In this document: positions 47,740 through 56,951 of the stretch, piece after piece
Numbering within the stretch: the stretch's first letter is position 1
How the letters are laid out: every line of letters starts with the position of its first letter
Program-made: the position numbers and the translations under genes
NCBI GenBank assembly: GCA_905221605.1
Contig: CAJNDS010000591.1
Span: forward strand, 680,201 to 744,200
Origin: Symbiodinium natans
Taxonomy: Eukaryota > Sar > Dinophyceae > Suessiales > Symbiodiniaceae
DNA length: 64,000 nucleotides
Reading direction: 5' to 3'
The notes under the pieces: model-generated
What the model saw: only the letters and a program-made list of their open reading frames with translations
What the model was told of the DNA's origin: nothing
The model's database searches: none

Positions 47740-48155
47740 GGTCCTTAGACAAAGTCTGTCGCCCTTCGGCGCAGGCTGTAAGCCTTCTAAGACCCTATAA
47801 AGTAGCATGCCGCAGCGGCTTGTTTTTCGCCGTTTGAGACCAAGAGCTCGTGAAGCCTCCAAAATGTGGTCACTTCGCTCAAATTATGGTCCACTTTTTC
47901 GGGTACCCTCAGAATTAGGGGCCGCCTTAGAATAGCAACCCTCGAAAGGGACCAGAAGTCAGAGTCTTAGTGTAGTTACATGATCTTTTTGGGCCCTCAA
48001 AAAGGGACCCCTTATACACCCGGTATATACCCTAGACAACCCAAGGGCCCATACTTCAGAAACTTAAGAAGAAGGTAAGGGACCCTAAACCCTAAACCCT
48101 ATAGTAAGGGGCCATACTAACGGACCATGTGAACTGGGCCTAAGGTGACCAGACC

Positions 48156-48201
48156 TTGCTTCAGCACATCAACTGTGATCCTTGGTTTTCGCTACTATAA
48201 A
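48156..48201 (+). CDS. Candidate terminal exon (LLQHINCDPWFSLL stop)
   Basis: Open to TAA; acceptor uncertain. Confidence 0.3.
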
Positions 48202-48671
48202 GTTCAGCTCTGCCAGGGTTCAGGGTTCAGGGTTTAGGGTTTAGGGTTTAGGGTTTAGGGTTTATGGTTTCGTGCCGAAGGGTTCCTTGCAGCAAGGCCT
48301 CAAACCCCTAAACCCCGCAGCCCTAGTGCATTGCGCTTCCCGTCCTTTCCTCACAATTTGGATGCTGGGAGAGGTGGGGGGGGGGGGGGGGGAGTTTAGG
48401 GTTTAGGGTTTAGGGCGCACAAAGGGTTTAGGGTTTAGAGCCAGTTCACATGTGTATACAACCTCACACTCTGAGCGTAAGAGTCCACGGCCACCTCGCC
48501 TTTTTGGCATGCAGGTCTGAAGGCAGGTTCCCCTTGCAACTCCCTCTCAATCCTGTAGGGTTTAGGGTTTAGGGTTTGGGGGTTAGGGTTTAGGGTTTGG
48601 GGTTTAGTCTTTAGGGTTTAGGGTTCAGGGGAATATTTGTCAGAGGGCTTTAAGGGCCATCCCAGTTTCAG

Positions 48672-48818
48672 ATACCAGCTCAGGACAACAAACTGTGGGA
48701 CGACCTGTTGGCCCAGCTTTGCCGTCATTGCTCCCGCAGTGGCTGCGCCGTTGGGATGCAGAAGATGTCAGGGGTGTTGGAGTTCAAGCCTTTCAAGAAT
48801 AAGAAAGGTGTAGATTAG
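48672..48818 (+). CDS. Candidate exon with stop (DNKLWDDLLAQLCRH)
   Basis: AGTTTCAG acceptor; 48 codons IPAQDNKLWDDLLAQLCRHC, SRSGCAVGMQKMSGV, to TAG. AAAG|GTGTAG at 48808 is an alternative donor. Confidence 0.55.
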   Translation: MPAQDNKLWDDLLAQLCRHCSRSGCAVGMQKMSGVLEFKPFKNKKGVD

Positions 48819-49103
48819 GGTTTAGGGTTTAGGGTTTAAGGGTATTTAGGGTTTAGGGTTTAGGGTTTAGGGGTTTAGGGTTTAGGGTAGACCCTAAACC
48901 CTAAACCCTAGCCCCATGAAAGGTGCAGAGGGGAGCATGGTCAGCACAGTGCTCCCTCAAACCCTAAACAGAACCTCAACCTTAAAACCCTGAGAAACCC
49001 TGAACCCTGAACCCTAAACCCTAAACCCTAAACCCTAAACCCTAAACCCTAAACCCTAAACCCTAAACCCTAAACCCTAAACCCTAACCCCCCCCCTCCC
49101 CCG

Positions 49104-49163
49104 GCCAGCTTTCTGGGAGAGGTGAGCGATCCGGAGTTGGAGCAGGCTACCTGGGGCTTGTGA
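49104..49163 (+). CDS. Candidate terminal exon (FLGEVSDPELEQATW)
   Basis: Poly-C tract then GGCCAG acceptor; SFLGEVSDPELEQATWGL and TGA. GAG|GTGAGC is an alternative donor. Confidence 0.45.
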   Translation, partial: ASFLGEVSDPELEQATWGL

Positions 49164-49285
49164 TTGGGACCTACGGAAGCTTAGGGAGAGTTCAGGGTTC
49201 AGGGTTTAGGTTTGAGGGTTTAGGGTTTGGAGTAGCCATGCTAGGACCCAGAGTAGGCCCTTATGCCCTTTTTTGGGGGGGTTTG

Positions 49286-49352
49286 GGTTCCCTTGCAAGC
49301 CCCTTGAAACCAAAAAGGGTACCCTTTCAGGCCGAGGTAACTGGGTCTAGAA
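49286..49352 (+). mobile_element. Introner-like element, family F (partial)
   Basis: GGTTCCCTTGCAAGCCCCTTG and AAAAAGGGTACCCTTTCAGG; matches 29408-29473. Confidence 0.55.
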
Positions 49353-49397
49353 TAGGCGAGGGTGGTTTGCCGCTCTAGACAGCGTGAAATGGCTATA

Positions 49398-49611
49398 GGG
49401 GTTCTTAAGGGATAGGAGTTCATGGGGTTAGGTACCGCTTTAGGGTTTAGGGTTTAGGGTTTAGGGTTTAGGGTTTGCCTTAGGGAGCCTTAGGGAGTCG
49501 TGTGGAGTATTAGGGAACCTTGGGATGCATATCCCCCCGCCCCCGAACCCCATCCCAGAGAAGTATGAGGACCCTAGAAACATCCCCCCTTGAAGCCGCC
49601 TCCCTTAACCA
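49398..49611 (+). mobile_element. Family L introner interrupted by TTTAGGG array
   Basis: GGGGTTCTTAAGGGATAGG at left and CCGCCTCCCTTAACC at right; (TTTAGGG)6 at 49440-49478 splits it. Confidence 0.6.
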
Positions 49612-50165
49612 GTAAACTCCATAAAGTTGGAACATAGCTTATTGGCGATGAGTGCTGGGATTTCGTTTAGTATCCCTCTTGCGGCATAAGGAGAATGATG
49701 TTCCGACTTTTGGGAGTGTAATTACCGTACAGGGCTGCATAAGGTCAAACAAGGGGGTTAAAACGCGGGGCTTTGGGCTTCTTCAGTTCACAAACCAGTG
49801 TTGGCTGTTGCGACCGTCCAGTTTTTAGGGTTTAGGGTCTCTGGGTTCTTGTGGATGTAAGTAGGAGGAATTTGGTTTTGGGAGTTGGCTTTAGGAGGGT
49901 TTCAGGGGTTTAGGGCATATGGTCGGGCAGGTGGGGGGCGGGGGGGGGGGGGGGACAGGTTATCCAGGTCCGCTCTTACTTCAACTCCTGGGGCGAGTCC
50001 ACCTAAAAATCGGTCAGCTTGTCCTAAACCTTCTAAGCCCCAAATTTTAAACCCTAAACTCTCAGCCCTGAACTTGAAATCGGCGATGGTGCCGTAGAGG
50101 CCCTAAACCTGCTAAGCCCTAAACCTTGCAGTGCGCGGAGCACCAACCCACGCTGAAACCAAGTG

Positions 50166-50281
50166 AAGCCCTAAACCCTAAACCCTAAACCCTAAACCCT
50201 AAACCCTAAACCCTAAACCCTAAACCCTAAACCCTAAACCCTAAACCCTAAGCCCTAAACCCTAAACCCTAAACCCTAAAC
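50166..50281 (-). repeat. CCCTAAA array
   Basis: About 16 units. Confidence 0.95.
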
Positions 50282-50295
50282 CCATGACTCGTCAG

Positions 50296-50360
50296 GTCGC
50301 CCGCATGGCTTTTCGGCTCTACATCACTATGGTGGAGAGGGGACAGGCCCGAACAATGGG
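50296..50360 (+). CDS. Candidate exon (RMAFRLYITMVERGQ)
   Basis: CGTCAG|G acceptor; VARMAFRLYITMVERGQART then M; runs into TTTAGGG. Confidence 0.5.
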
Positions 50361-50551
50361 GTTTAGGGTTTAGGGTTTAGGGTTTAGGGCTTGGGAGTTT
50401 AGGATTTGGGGCTTGGGAGTTTAGGGTTTGGGAGTTTAGGGTTCAGGTTTTGAGGTTTAATTAGGCCACAAGTTCTTGGAAAGGGGTTGAAATGGTTGGA
50501 GACACCGTAGTCTTAGGGCTGTAGAGCTCCTGTTGGGTTCAAGGGTTGGGG

Positions 50552-50670
50552 CTTGGGATGTTCCCCCCCCTATGCCAGCAGTCCTTAAATAGGGACTATA
50601 GGGTTTAGGGTTTAGGGTTTAGGGTCCCTAATGAAGGACTGCTAGGAAAAGGGGGAAAACACATCCCAAG
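50552..50670 (+). mobile_element. Family A introner with TTTAGGG in its loop
   Basis: CTTGGGATGTTCCCCCCC at left and GGGGGAAAACACATCCCAAG at right; loop holds (TTTAGGG)3 at 50600-50624 between AGTCCTTAAATAGGGAC and GTCCCTAATGAAGGACT. Confidence 0.8.
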
Positions 50671-50746
50671 TTGGGGCGTCCATGGTAGTGAGGTTTCCGA
50701 AGGGGAGAGAACCCCAAGCTTAAAATTTGCATCCTAAACCCTACAG

Positions 50747-50834
50747 GGTTTGGGTTTAGGGTTTAGGGTTTAGGGTTTAGGGTTTAGGGTTTAGGGTTTA
50801 GGGTTTAGGGTTTAGGGTTTAGGGTTTAGGGTAT
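50747..50834 (+). repeat. (TTTAGGG)12 array
   Basis: Near-perfect. Confidence 0.95.
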
Positions 50835-51160
50835 AAGCCCTAAACCCTTAAACAACCCTTAAACCCTAAACCCTTAAACTACCCTAAACTACGACTCGGC
50901 GCAATAGTTCCAGAGACCAAGCCAAACAGGCACTTGCTGTTTGCAAACACACTCGCACTCCCAGGTCTTGAGTACCTACGAACCCCCCGCCTTCCCTCCC
51001 CCCCCCCCCCCCCCCGTCCAGGAGAACCTGGACACCACAGTGGGTCTTCAACCCCTAAACCCTAAACACTAAACCTGCAGGGTTTAGGGCTTAGGGTTTA
51101 GGGTTTGGGGCAAGTACCGGCTGCAAGAGAGGGTCCAATTAGGGTTCAGGGTTTCGGGTT

Positions 51161-51245
51161 CAGGAGAACCTGGACACCTTCGCCTGCAAGCACGGTCTCT
51201 TTGCCGCCCTCCTCTTCCATTCGGAGCCGCCCCGCCGCGTTTCAG
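51161..51245 (+). CDS. Candidate exon with duplicated 5' end
   Basis: GGTTCAG|G acceptor; ENLDTFACKHGLFAALLFHS then EPPRRVS. Its first 18 nt (CAGGAGAACCTGGACACC) also occur at 51016-51033, there after a poly-C/GTCCAG acceptor; TTTAGGG-type repeats lie between. Confidence 0.5.
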
Positions 51246-51289
51246 GGGGTTGGGGTTTAGGGTTTAGGGTTCAGAGAGAGGGAGAGCGA

Positions 51290-51343
51290 GAGTCCTTATC
51301 ATGCAAAGAGAAAGCCTTTCCGGGGTCAGAACTCCCTACGTCT
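51290..51343 (+). CDS. Candidate terminal exon (MQRESLSGVRTPYV stop)
   Basis: Open VLIMQRESLSGVRTPYV and TGA; acceptor not fixed. Confidence 0.3.
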
Positions 51344-51409
51344 GAATGCCCTAAGCCCGAAACCCTAAACCCTAAACCCTAAGCCCCCCCCCCTCCCCCC
51401 CTGCTCGCC

Positions 51410-51448
51410 ATGCATGTTGCACTGGAGTTCCGGTATCCGCATGTGCAG
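51410..51448 (+). CDS. Candidate first exon (MHVALEFRYPHVQ)
   Basis: Poly-C tract then GCTCGCCATGC; 13 codons; consensus CAG|GTAGAG donor. Confidence 0.45.
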
Positions 51449-51996
51449 GTAGAGGCCTCCCGCTGATTTTGGGGTTTCCGAACGTAGCGGTACCCTTTTT
51501 GGGGCAGCCTTTTCAGGGGATTCTATTCTCTTTGGGGTATATAAGGGGTTATACCCATTTTTTGGGAAACACCCATTTGGGTGGTTTGCCCTCGTCTTCT
51601 GGAGTTTCTAAGCTCTCACCTTAGCGAACTCCCGGCAGGGCAGAGATTTCAGGGCAACTAGGCGGTCTAGCTTGCCCTAAACCCTAAACCCTAAAAAAAA
51701 CACTAAACTCTAAACCCTAAACCCTCAGTCCGTGGCTCAAAGCCCGACACCCCAAAGTCCATGTAGGCCTCCGCTTCATTGGGGGTTTAGGGTTTGGGGT
51801 TCGGGGTTTAGTGTGTAGGGTTTGGGGGCGTTTAGGGTCTGGGGCTTAGGGTTTGGGGGGGGTATAGGGGGTTAGGGTTTGTACTTGGCGGGGGCCTCAC
51901 AGCTGCCTAAGGCTCAACCTCTTAGTAAGGAATTCGGGAACGGGGTGCCTTATATCCCCTATGTTATACCTCAAAAGCCTGGATTCCCATTCCCAG

Positions 51997-52039
51997 GATC
52001 AAGGGTCTAGCCATCCCTCCCGACGAGGGGTGCGGGGAA
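51997..52039 (+). CDS. Candidate exon (IKGLAIPPDEGCGET)
   Basis: CCCATTCCCAG|G acceptor; IKGLAIPPDEGCGET, then CCCTAA. Confidence 0.45.
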
Positions 52040-52606
52040 ACCCTAATCCCTAAAGCCTAGACCCTAAACCCTCCTCTGTTCGGCGTTGTAGGCCTTGAAG
52101 TGTTACGCCCCCCCCCCCCCTGCGCCGAACAACGGCACAACCCTGAAGCCTGTAAGCGCCATGCCTCAAGCCCTACGCCGTAAGCCCTCTGGCATCCCCC
52201 AACTACGTAGTCCGTGCGAGGATTTAGGGTTTAGGGCTTAGGTTAAACCTCCACATTGCGACGTTTACCTGCTGGCAAAGTTTTTGTGGACAGTGGGCTC
52301 TTGTGAGGAGTTGCCCTGTTCACTGTAACTACTGTAGCTCCCCGGGCACGACGACCAAATATGGGGACCACTAAATACGGGAAGGAAAAGTCTTTCCCGC
52401 ATACTTAGTATAGCTAATGGTTTTCTCGTGTTGCCCATGCTTGCGACCGTCAGATTCTGGCCGCTTCACAATTCAGGTTTAGGGTTTGGTCTCATCATCC
52501 CCTAACGCCGTAAGTCCCATCGCGATAGGTGCCACAAAACTCCAGACAGGCTATTATTAGTGTCCAGTGGTCCTCCGCCTTAGTGAGGAGTTGCCTGCGC
52601 GGCACC
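52040..52606. other. Region upstream of the RCC1-like gene
   Basis: CCCTAAA remnants, a poly-C tract, unique sequence. An ATG in frame at 52529 would add 26 residues to the RCC1-like protein. No spliced-leader sequence or promoter motif recognised. Confidence 0.5.
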
Positions 52607-53935
52607 ATGTCCCTTACTATTGAGGTTGGCCTGCTGAGCGGCAGGATGGTTTCAGTGGAAGCAGGGGACGACGAGTCTGTTGAAAAGTTGATGAACAGAG
52701 CACGCAAGTCGCTGGCAGTCGGCAGGGGCAGACTCTGGGACTCCTCCGGAGCTGTTCTGAATGGAGCAAGCACCCTTGAGGAATCTGGCTTGCGCAGTGG
52801 CGATACACTCACCTTGAAGATTGGCAGCGTCCAGGTCTGCGGCAACGACGGGGCTTTTGCTGCCATACTAGGCGATGGGTCTGTTGTCACCTGGGGGCGT
52901 GCTGATTGTGGTGGCGACTGCTGGGAGGTACAAGATCGCCTTAAGGATGTACAACAGATCCAAGCATCTGCCACCGCTTTTGCTTTCATAATGGGCGATG
53001 GGTCGGTTCTGACCTTGGGTCGTGGTGAGTATGGTGGCGACAGTAGTCACGTGCAAGATCAGCTCAAGGACGTGCAGCAGGTCGAAGCTACAGAAGTTGC
53101 TTTTGCTGCCATTCTGGGCGATGGGTCTGTTGTGACCTGGGGCAGTGCTAACTGTGGTGGCGGCAGCAGTGCTGTGCAGACTCAGCTGAAGGACGTGCAG
53201 CGGATAAAAGCTACCAGCCAGGCTTTTGCTGCGATTCTGGGCGATGGGTCCGTTGTGACCTGGGGTGCTGCTTTCTCTGGCGGTGACAGCAGTCGTGTTC
53301 AAGATCAGCTGAGGGACGTGAGGCAGATCCAAGCATCCAGATATGCTTTTGCTGCAATTCTCCGCGATGGCTCTGTTGTGAGCTGGGGCAATGAGTTCTT
53401 TGGTGCCAACACAAGTTATGTGCAAGATCAGCTCAAGGACGTTAGGCAGCTCCAAGCTACCAGCGGGGCTTTTGCCGCCATTCTGGGCGATGGGTCTGTT
53501 GTGACTTGGGGCGGTGCTCACGCTGGTGGTGTCAGCTGTGATGTGCAAGATCACCTCAAGCATGTGGGGCAGATCCAAGCTACCAGTATGGCTTTTGCTG
53601 CCATTCTTTGTGATGGATCTGTTGTGACTTGGGGCAATCCTGAGAAAGGTGGCGACAGCACTCATGTGCAGGGTCAACTCAAGGACGTTCAGCAGATAAA
53701 AGCTACGAACCAGGCTTTTGCTGCCATTCGAGGCGATGGGTCCGTTGTGACCTGGGGTGCCGCTTTCTGTGGCGGTGACAGCAGTCATGTTCAAGATCAG
53801 CTGAGGGACGTGAGGCAGGTCCAAGCTACCGGCGAGGCTTATGCTGCCATCCTGGGCGATGGGTCTGTTGTGACCTGGGGCTCTGCTGAGCGTGGTGGCG
53901 ACGGTGACTTGCTAGGCGAGCTGAGAAACTCCTAG
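52607..53935 (+). CDS. UBL plus RCC1/BLIP-II-type repeat protein
   Basis: 442 codons, no intron. Start chosen at 52607 (GGCACCATGT) because MSLTIEVGLLSGRMVSVEA is the normal beginning of this ubiquitin-like domain; an in-frame ATG at 52529 is possible. Residues 1-75: ubiquitin-like fold (beta start, GRGRLWDSSGAVL, LRSGDTLTLKIG). From about 80: nine tandem 41-residue repeats of the form AFAAILGDGSVVTWG..GGDSS.VQDQLKDV.QI.A, the last cut short, ending RNS and TAG. These are RCC1-superfamily repeats, closer in length to BLIP-II than to classic RCC1, expected to build a beta-propeller. Repeats 3-4 and 7-8 are nearly identical, so part arose by a four-repeat duplication. Substrate unknown; this protein type is common in dinoflagellates. 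Confidence 0.95.
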   Translation: MSLTIEVGLLSGRMVSVEAGDDESVEKLMNRARKSLAVGRGRLWDSSGAVLNGASTLEESGLRSGDTLTLKIGSVQVCGNDGAFAAILGDGSVVTWGRADCGGDCWEVQDRLKDVQQIQASATAFAFIMGDGSVLTLGRGEYGGDSSHVQDQLKDVQQVEATEVAFAAILGDGSVVTWGSANCGGGSSAVQTQLKDVQRIKATSQAFAAILGDGSVVTWGAAFSGGDSSRVQDQLRDVRQIQASRYAFAAILRDGSVVSWGNEFFGANTSYVQDQLKDVRQLQATSGAFAAILGDGSVVTWGGAHAGGVSCDVQDHLKHVGQIQATSMAFAAILCDGSVVTWGNPEKGGDSTHVQGQLKDVQQIKATNQAFAAIRGDGSVVTWGAAFCGGDSSHVQDQLRDVRQVQATGEAYAAILGDGSVVTWGSAERGGDGDLLGELRNS

Positions 53936-54371
53936 CAGAGAAAGTCTCTAAGGGGTCTTGGGCTCTCTAGAACACTGTAAAGGCCCAAACCACACAAAAA
54001 CCCCCTAAAACTGCAACCCTCAACCCAGAAACAAAAAGGCAACCCTCGCCCCCCCGCAAAAGAAAACCGCAAAACCCCAAACCGGGTTAGGACCTTGGGA
54101 CATTTATATAGGGGTTTGCGAAAATGAGGGAATCTTGTCCCCACTTTGCAGGATTCCCTTGTATCGGAGCCCAATCACCCCTAATTCCAGAAACCCCCCC
54201 CCCCCCATGTTTGCCCTTAAGAGGATCATCTTTACGAATATGTTTCAGAAAGTTTCTCGGGCCTCGCCGCCCCAACACTTTTGGGCTTTAGGGTTAAGGG
54301 TAAACCCTAAACCCTAAACGCCAAACCCTAAACCCTAAACCCTAAACCTCTTTCAGCCCTAAGACCCGTAG
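53936..54371. other. Region downstream of the RCC1-like gene
   Basis: Unique sequence, a family E relative (TTAAGAGGATCATCTTTACG at 54217, compare 59230-59365) and CCCTAAA (54301-54350). No exon called. Confidence 0.5.
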
Positions 54372-54412
54372 GTCTTGCGTCCGCCCGCGCCTCGGCTGTG
54401 AGACCCCAGGAG
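54372..54412 (+). CDS. Candidate small exon (LASARASAVRPQE)
   Basis: CGTAG|G acceptor; LASARASAVRPQE; ends GGAGG|GG. Confidence 0.35.
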
Positions 54413-54503
54413 GGGTTTCGGGGTTTAGGGTTTGGGGGTTTAGGGTTTAGTGGTTCTGCGTTCTCCCCAGTTTTTCTTTTTGTTTGTGCTGGTTAGGGTT
54501 TAG

Positions 54504-54593
54504 GGTTTACGGTTTAGGGTTCAGGGTTCAGGGTTCAGGGTTCAGGGTTCAGGGTTTAGGGTTTAGGGTTTAGGGTTTAGGGTTTAGGGTTTG
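54504..54593 (+). repeat. Three-block array TTCAGGG then TTTAGGG
   Basis: (TTCAGGG)6 followed by (TTTAGGG)6. Confidence 0.95.
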
Positions 54594-54865
54594 AAGCAGC
54601 TTCCAGGTTCAAAAGAGTTTAGGGTTCAGGGTTTAGGCGGGGGTGGAGTTGAGGTTAAAGGCCGGGTCTTTGGGGGGTCTGCTTGTGTGGGCTATTTCTG
54701 ATCTATAGATGCTAGGGTTTAGGGGTTGGGCTTCTAGTTTTTGTTTGGAGGGGGGGGGGGGTGAGGGGGTTGGGGTTGAGCAGAGTTCAAGGTGCAAGCG
54801 CCTGGTTTTGAGGGTCAGGGTTTCGGGTCCAGGCTCGCCCTAAACCCTACGCCCTAAGCCCTGAA

Positions 54866-54930
54866 GTTTGAGAGGATGTTGCCTAGGATTCTTGTTCAGA
54901 GGTGCGAAGGGGGCGAGCTAGGGGGGAGAG
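54866..54930 (+). CDS. Candidate exon (FERMLPRILVQRCEG)
   Basis: GAAG acceptor; FERMLPRILVQRCEGGELGG; in-frame TGA at its end, so splicing must occur before that. Confidence 0.4.
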
Positions 54931-54935
54931 GCTGA

Positions 54936-55019
54936 GGGTGCTGCTGGCTCGGCTTCAGGGCTGTCAGGGTTATATACAAGGCTTTGCCTTGTATTGTTGT
55001 GCTTGCTCTGTTGCTTCGA
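54936..55019 (+). CDS. Candidate exon left of array insert
   Basis: CTGAG|G acceptor; VLLARLQGCQGYIQGFALYC then CACSVAS. Its 3' end TGCTTCGA recurs after the following array. Confidence 0.4.
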
Positions 55020-55160
55020 CGGACCCTAAACCCTCAACCCTAAACCCTAAACTCTAAACCCTAAACCCTAAACCCTAAACCCTAAACCCTAAACCCTAAA
55101 CCCTAAACCCTAAACCCTAAACCCTAAACCCTAAACCCTAAACCCTACTTACTGCTTCGA
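55012..55160 (-). repeat. (CCCTAAA)n array between 8-bp direct repeats
   Basis: TGCTTCGA at 55012-55019 and 55153-55160 flank about 17 CCCTAAA units (55023-55147). Confidence 0.9.
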
Positions 55161-55317
55161 TGCCTTGATGTTGGGCCTAGTTTTTTGAAGTGTCCTCCAG
55201 TGCCAACGGTGCTTTTGTGCGGGCTGGGCTTAGGGTTTAGGGTTTAGGGTTTAGGGTTTAGGGTTTAGGGTTTAGGGTTCAGGGTTTAGGGTTTAGGGTT
55301 TAGGGGTTCCTGGCAAG

Positions 55318-55416
55318 GAAACGATTCAGTTTCAAGTCAGCATGGAGGAGATCCAGTCTACACCCGCCATCATGGACCCCTTGCTGAACTTCCTAGGGAA
55401 ACCCCTTAAAGGGTAA
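55318..55416 (+). CDS. Candidate exon with stop (ETIQFQVSMEEIQST)
   Basis: GGCAAG|G acceptor; 32 codons ETIQFQVSMEEIQSTPAIMD then PLLNFLGKPLKG and TAA. IQFQVSMEE resembles the cold-shock piece VSMEEKGPTA at 20612, so a third cold-shock relative is possible. Confidence 0.55.
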   Translation, partial: ETIQFQVSMEEIQSTPAIMDPLLNFLGKPLKG

Positions 55417-55514
55417 ATAGAAATGTATGTATACATGTACCCATATAGAGGGAGTAGGGTTTAGGGTTTAGGATTTAGGGTTTAGGGGTCAACAAAAGGC
55501 CTTAGGGTTTAGGG

Positions 55515-55608
55515 GGTTCTTAGTGGGGAATGAGGGAATGAGGTACCCTATACAATCCCTTGAAGGGTCTCTGTAGGGCCCGAATTCCCTCATTCCCTAC
55601 TAAGAACC
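55515..55608 (+). mobile_element. Introner-like inverted repeat, family D
   Basis: GGTTCTTAGTGGGGAATGAG at left and CTCATTCCCTACTAAGAACC at right; best-preserved D copy. Confidence 0.85.
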
Positions 55609-55856
55609 AGGGGGTTTTGAGCACTGTTCCGATTCACGTGTCCGGGTTCCCTCTACCCTCATCAGGAGTAGGTTTGAACATATTTAGGGTTTAGGGTTTG
55701 GGGTCTAGGGTTACCCTTAATCCCCCCCCTCATATACTCACAATCGGGTATTTCCCCTCTATGCAATCGGAACTCTCTTGACGAGGAACCCAACAGCTTG
55801 TCTAACCTTCTGGACTCTCCCTGTCACACCTTTTGTCTCACGGTCTTGTTTACTTT

Positions 55857-55945
55857 GTCATAGTGGGATAACATTTTACATTTTTAAGGGTACTTAAACT
55901 CAATAAGAATAAAATTTTAAATTTTTATTACTATCCCAACTATGA
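55857..55945 (+). mobile_element. Introner-like inverted repeat, family P
   Basis: TCATAGTGGGATAACATTTT and ATTACTATCCCAACTATGA arms, A/T-rich loop. Confidence 0.75.
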
Positions 55946-56012
55946 ACCAGTTTAGGGTTTAGGGGTTTGGGGGTTTGGGGTTTGGGTTTTGGGCCCTACG
56001 GCTGCGGCAGCA

Positions 56013-56081
56013 ATGAGTCCGGATGCAACAACCAAGGGGCTTACGGCTGTCTTTTCCATCTCTTCCTCGCAGTTGACCTAG
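56013..56081 (+). CDS. Candidate exon (MSPDATTKGLTAVFS)
   Basis: GGCAGCAATGAG; MSPDATTKGLTAVFSISSSQ then LT and TAG. TCGCAG at 56070 is an alternative acceptor. Confidence 0.4.
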   Translation: MSPDATTKGLTAVFSISSSQLT

Positions 56082-56103
56082 TCATCTTGTTCCTTTCTTC
56101 TAG

Positions 56104-56138
56104 AATGCCGAGTAGAACCCTTAGTTCCCCTAGCTCAG
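56104..56138 (+). CDS. Candidate small exon (MPSRTLSSPSS)
   Basis: TTGTTCCTTTCTTCTAG acceptor; MPSRTLSSPSS; CTCAG|GTTGC donor. Confidence 0.4.
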
Positions 56139-56454
56139 GTTGCTTGGCCAAACCGTAAAAACCAACAAAAAACAAAAACCCTAAAACTCAACAAACCATA
56201 AAAACCTTAAACCCCTCCACCCGAAGCCCCCAAAAACACTAAAACACTAAGCCCGGTTTAGGGTTTAGGGTTTAGGGTTTAGGGTTTAGGGTTTAGGGTT
56301 TAGGGTTTAGGGTTTAGGCAAACCCTAACACGATATTGCAACCCTACACCCAAAATCCCCTAAAGCACTGGAGCCGAAACCATAAACCCTAAAACCTTAA
56401 AGCCCCTGAACCCTTAAACCGCAACACAGCAAGACCCTGAAACCCAAAAAACCC

Positions 56455-56651
56455 AAAACCCCTAGAACCCTAAAACCCTAAAACCCTAAAACCCTAAAAC
56501 CCTAAAACCCTAAAACCCCTAGAACCCTAGAACCCTAGAACCCTAAAACCCTAAAACCCTAAAACCCTCAAACCCTCAAACCCTAAAACCCTAGAACCCT
56601 AAAACCCTAAAACCCTAAAACCCTAAAACCCTAAAACCCCTAGAACCCCAA
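56455..56651 (-). repeat. Octamer array (CCCTAAAA)n
   Basis: About 24 units of the 8-base form CCCTAAAA with CCCTAGAA variants. Confidence 0.95.
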
Positions 56652-56951
56652 AGCTCGTCGTCCAGGAGCTCTACCTCAAACCCTCAAACCCTAAAACCCT
56701 CAAACCCTAAAACCCCAAAACCCTAAAACCCAAGAACCCCTAGAACCCCTAGAACCCTAAAACCCTCAAACCCTAAAACCCTCAAACCCTAAAACCCCAA
56801 AACCCTAAAACCCAAGAACCCCTAGAACCCCTAGAACCCTAAACCCTAAACCCTAAACCCTAAACCCTAAACCCTAAACCCTAAACCCTAAACCCAAGAA
56901 CCCCTAGAACCCCTAGAACCCTAAAGGCTCGTCGTCCAGGAGCTCTACCTC
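56652..56951 (-). repeat. Higher-order repeat between 26-bp exon copies
   Basis: GCTCGTCGTCCAGGAGCT.. (26 bp) at 56652-56677 and 56926-56951. Between them two copies of an 80-90-bp unit of CCCTAAAA, CCCTCAAA and CCCCTAGAA variants and a CCCTAAA block. Confidence 0.9.

Noticed and set aside
52868-53824. 318-codon minus-strand ORF
   Set aside because: Shadow of the RCC1-like repeats; the repeat structure, domain matches and codon use are on the + strand.
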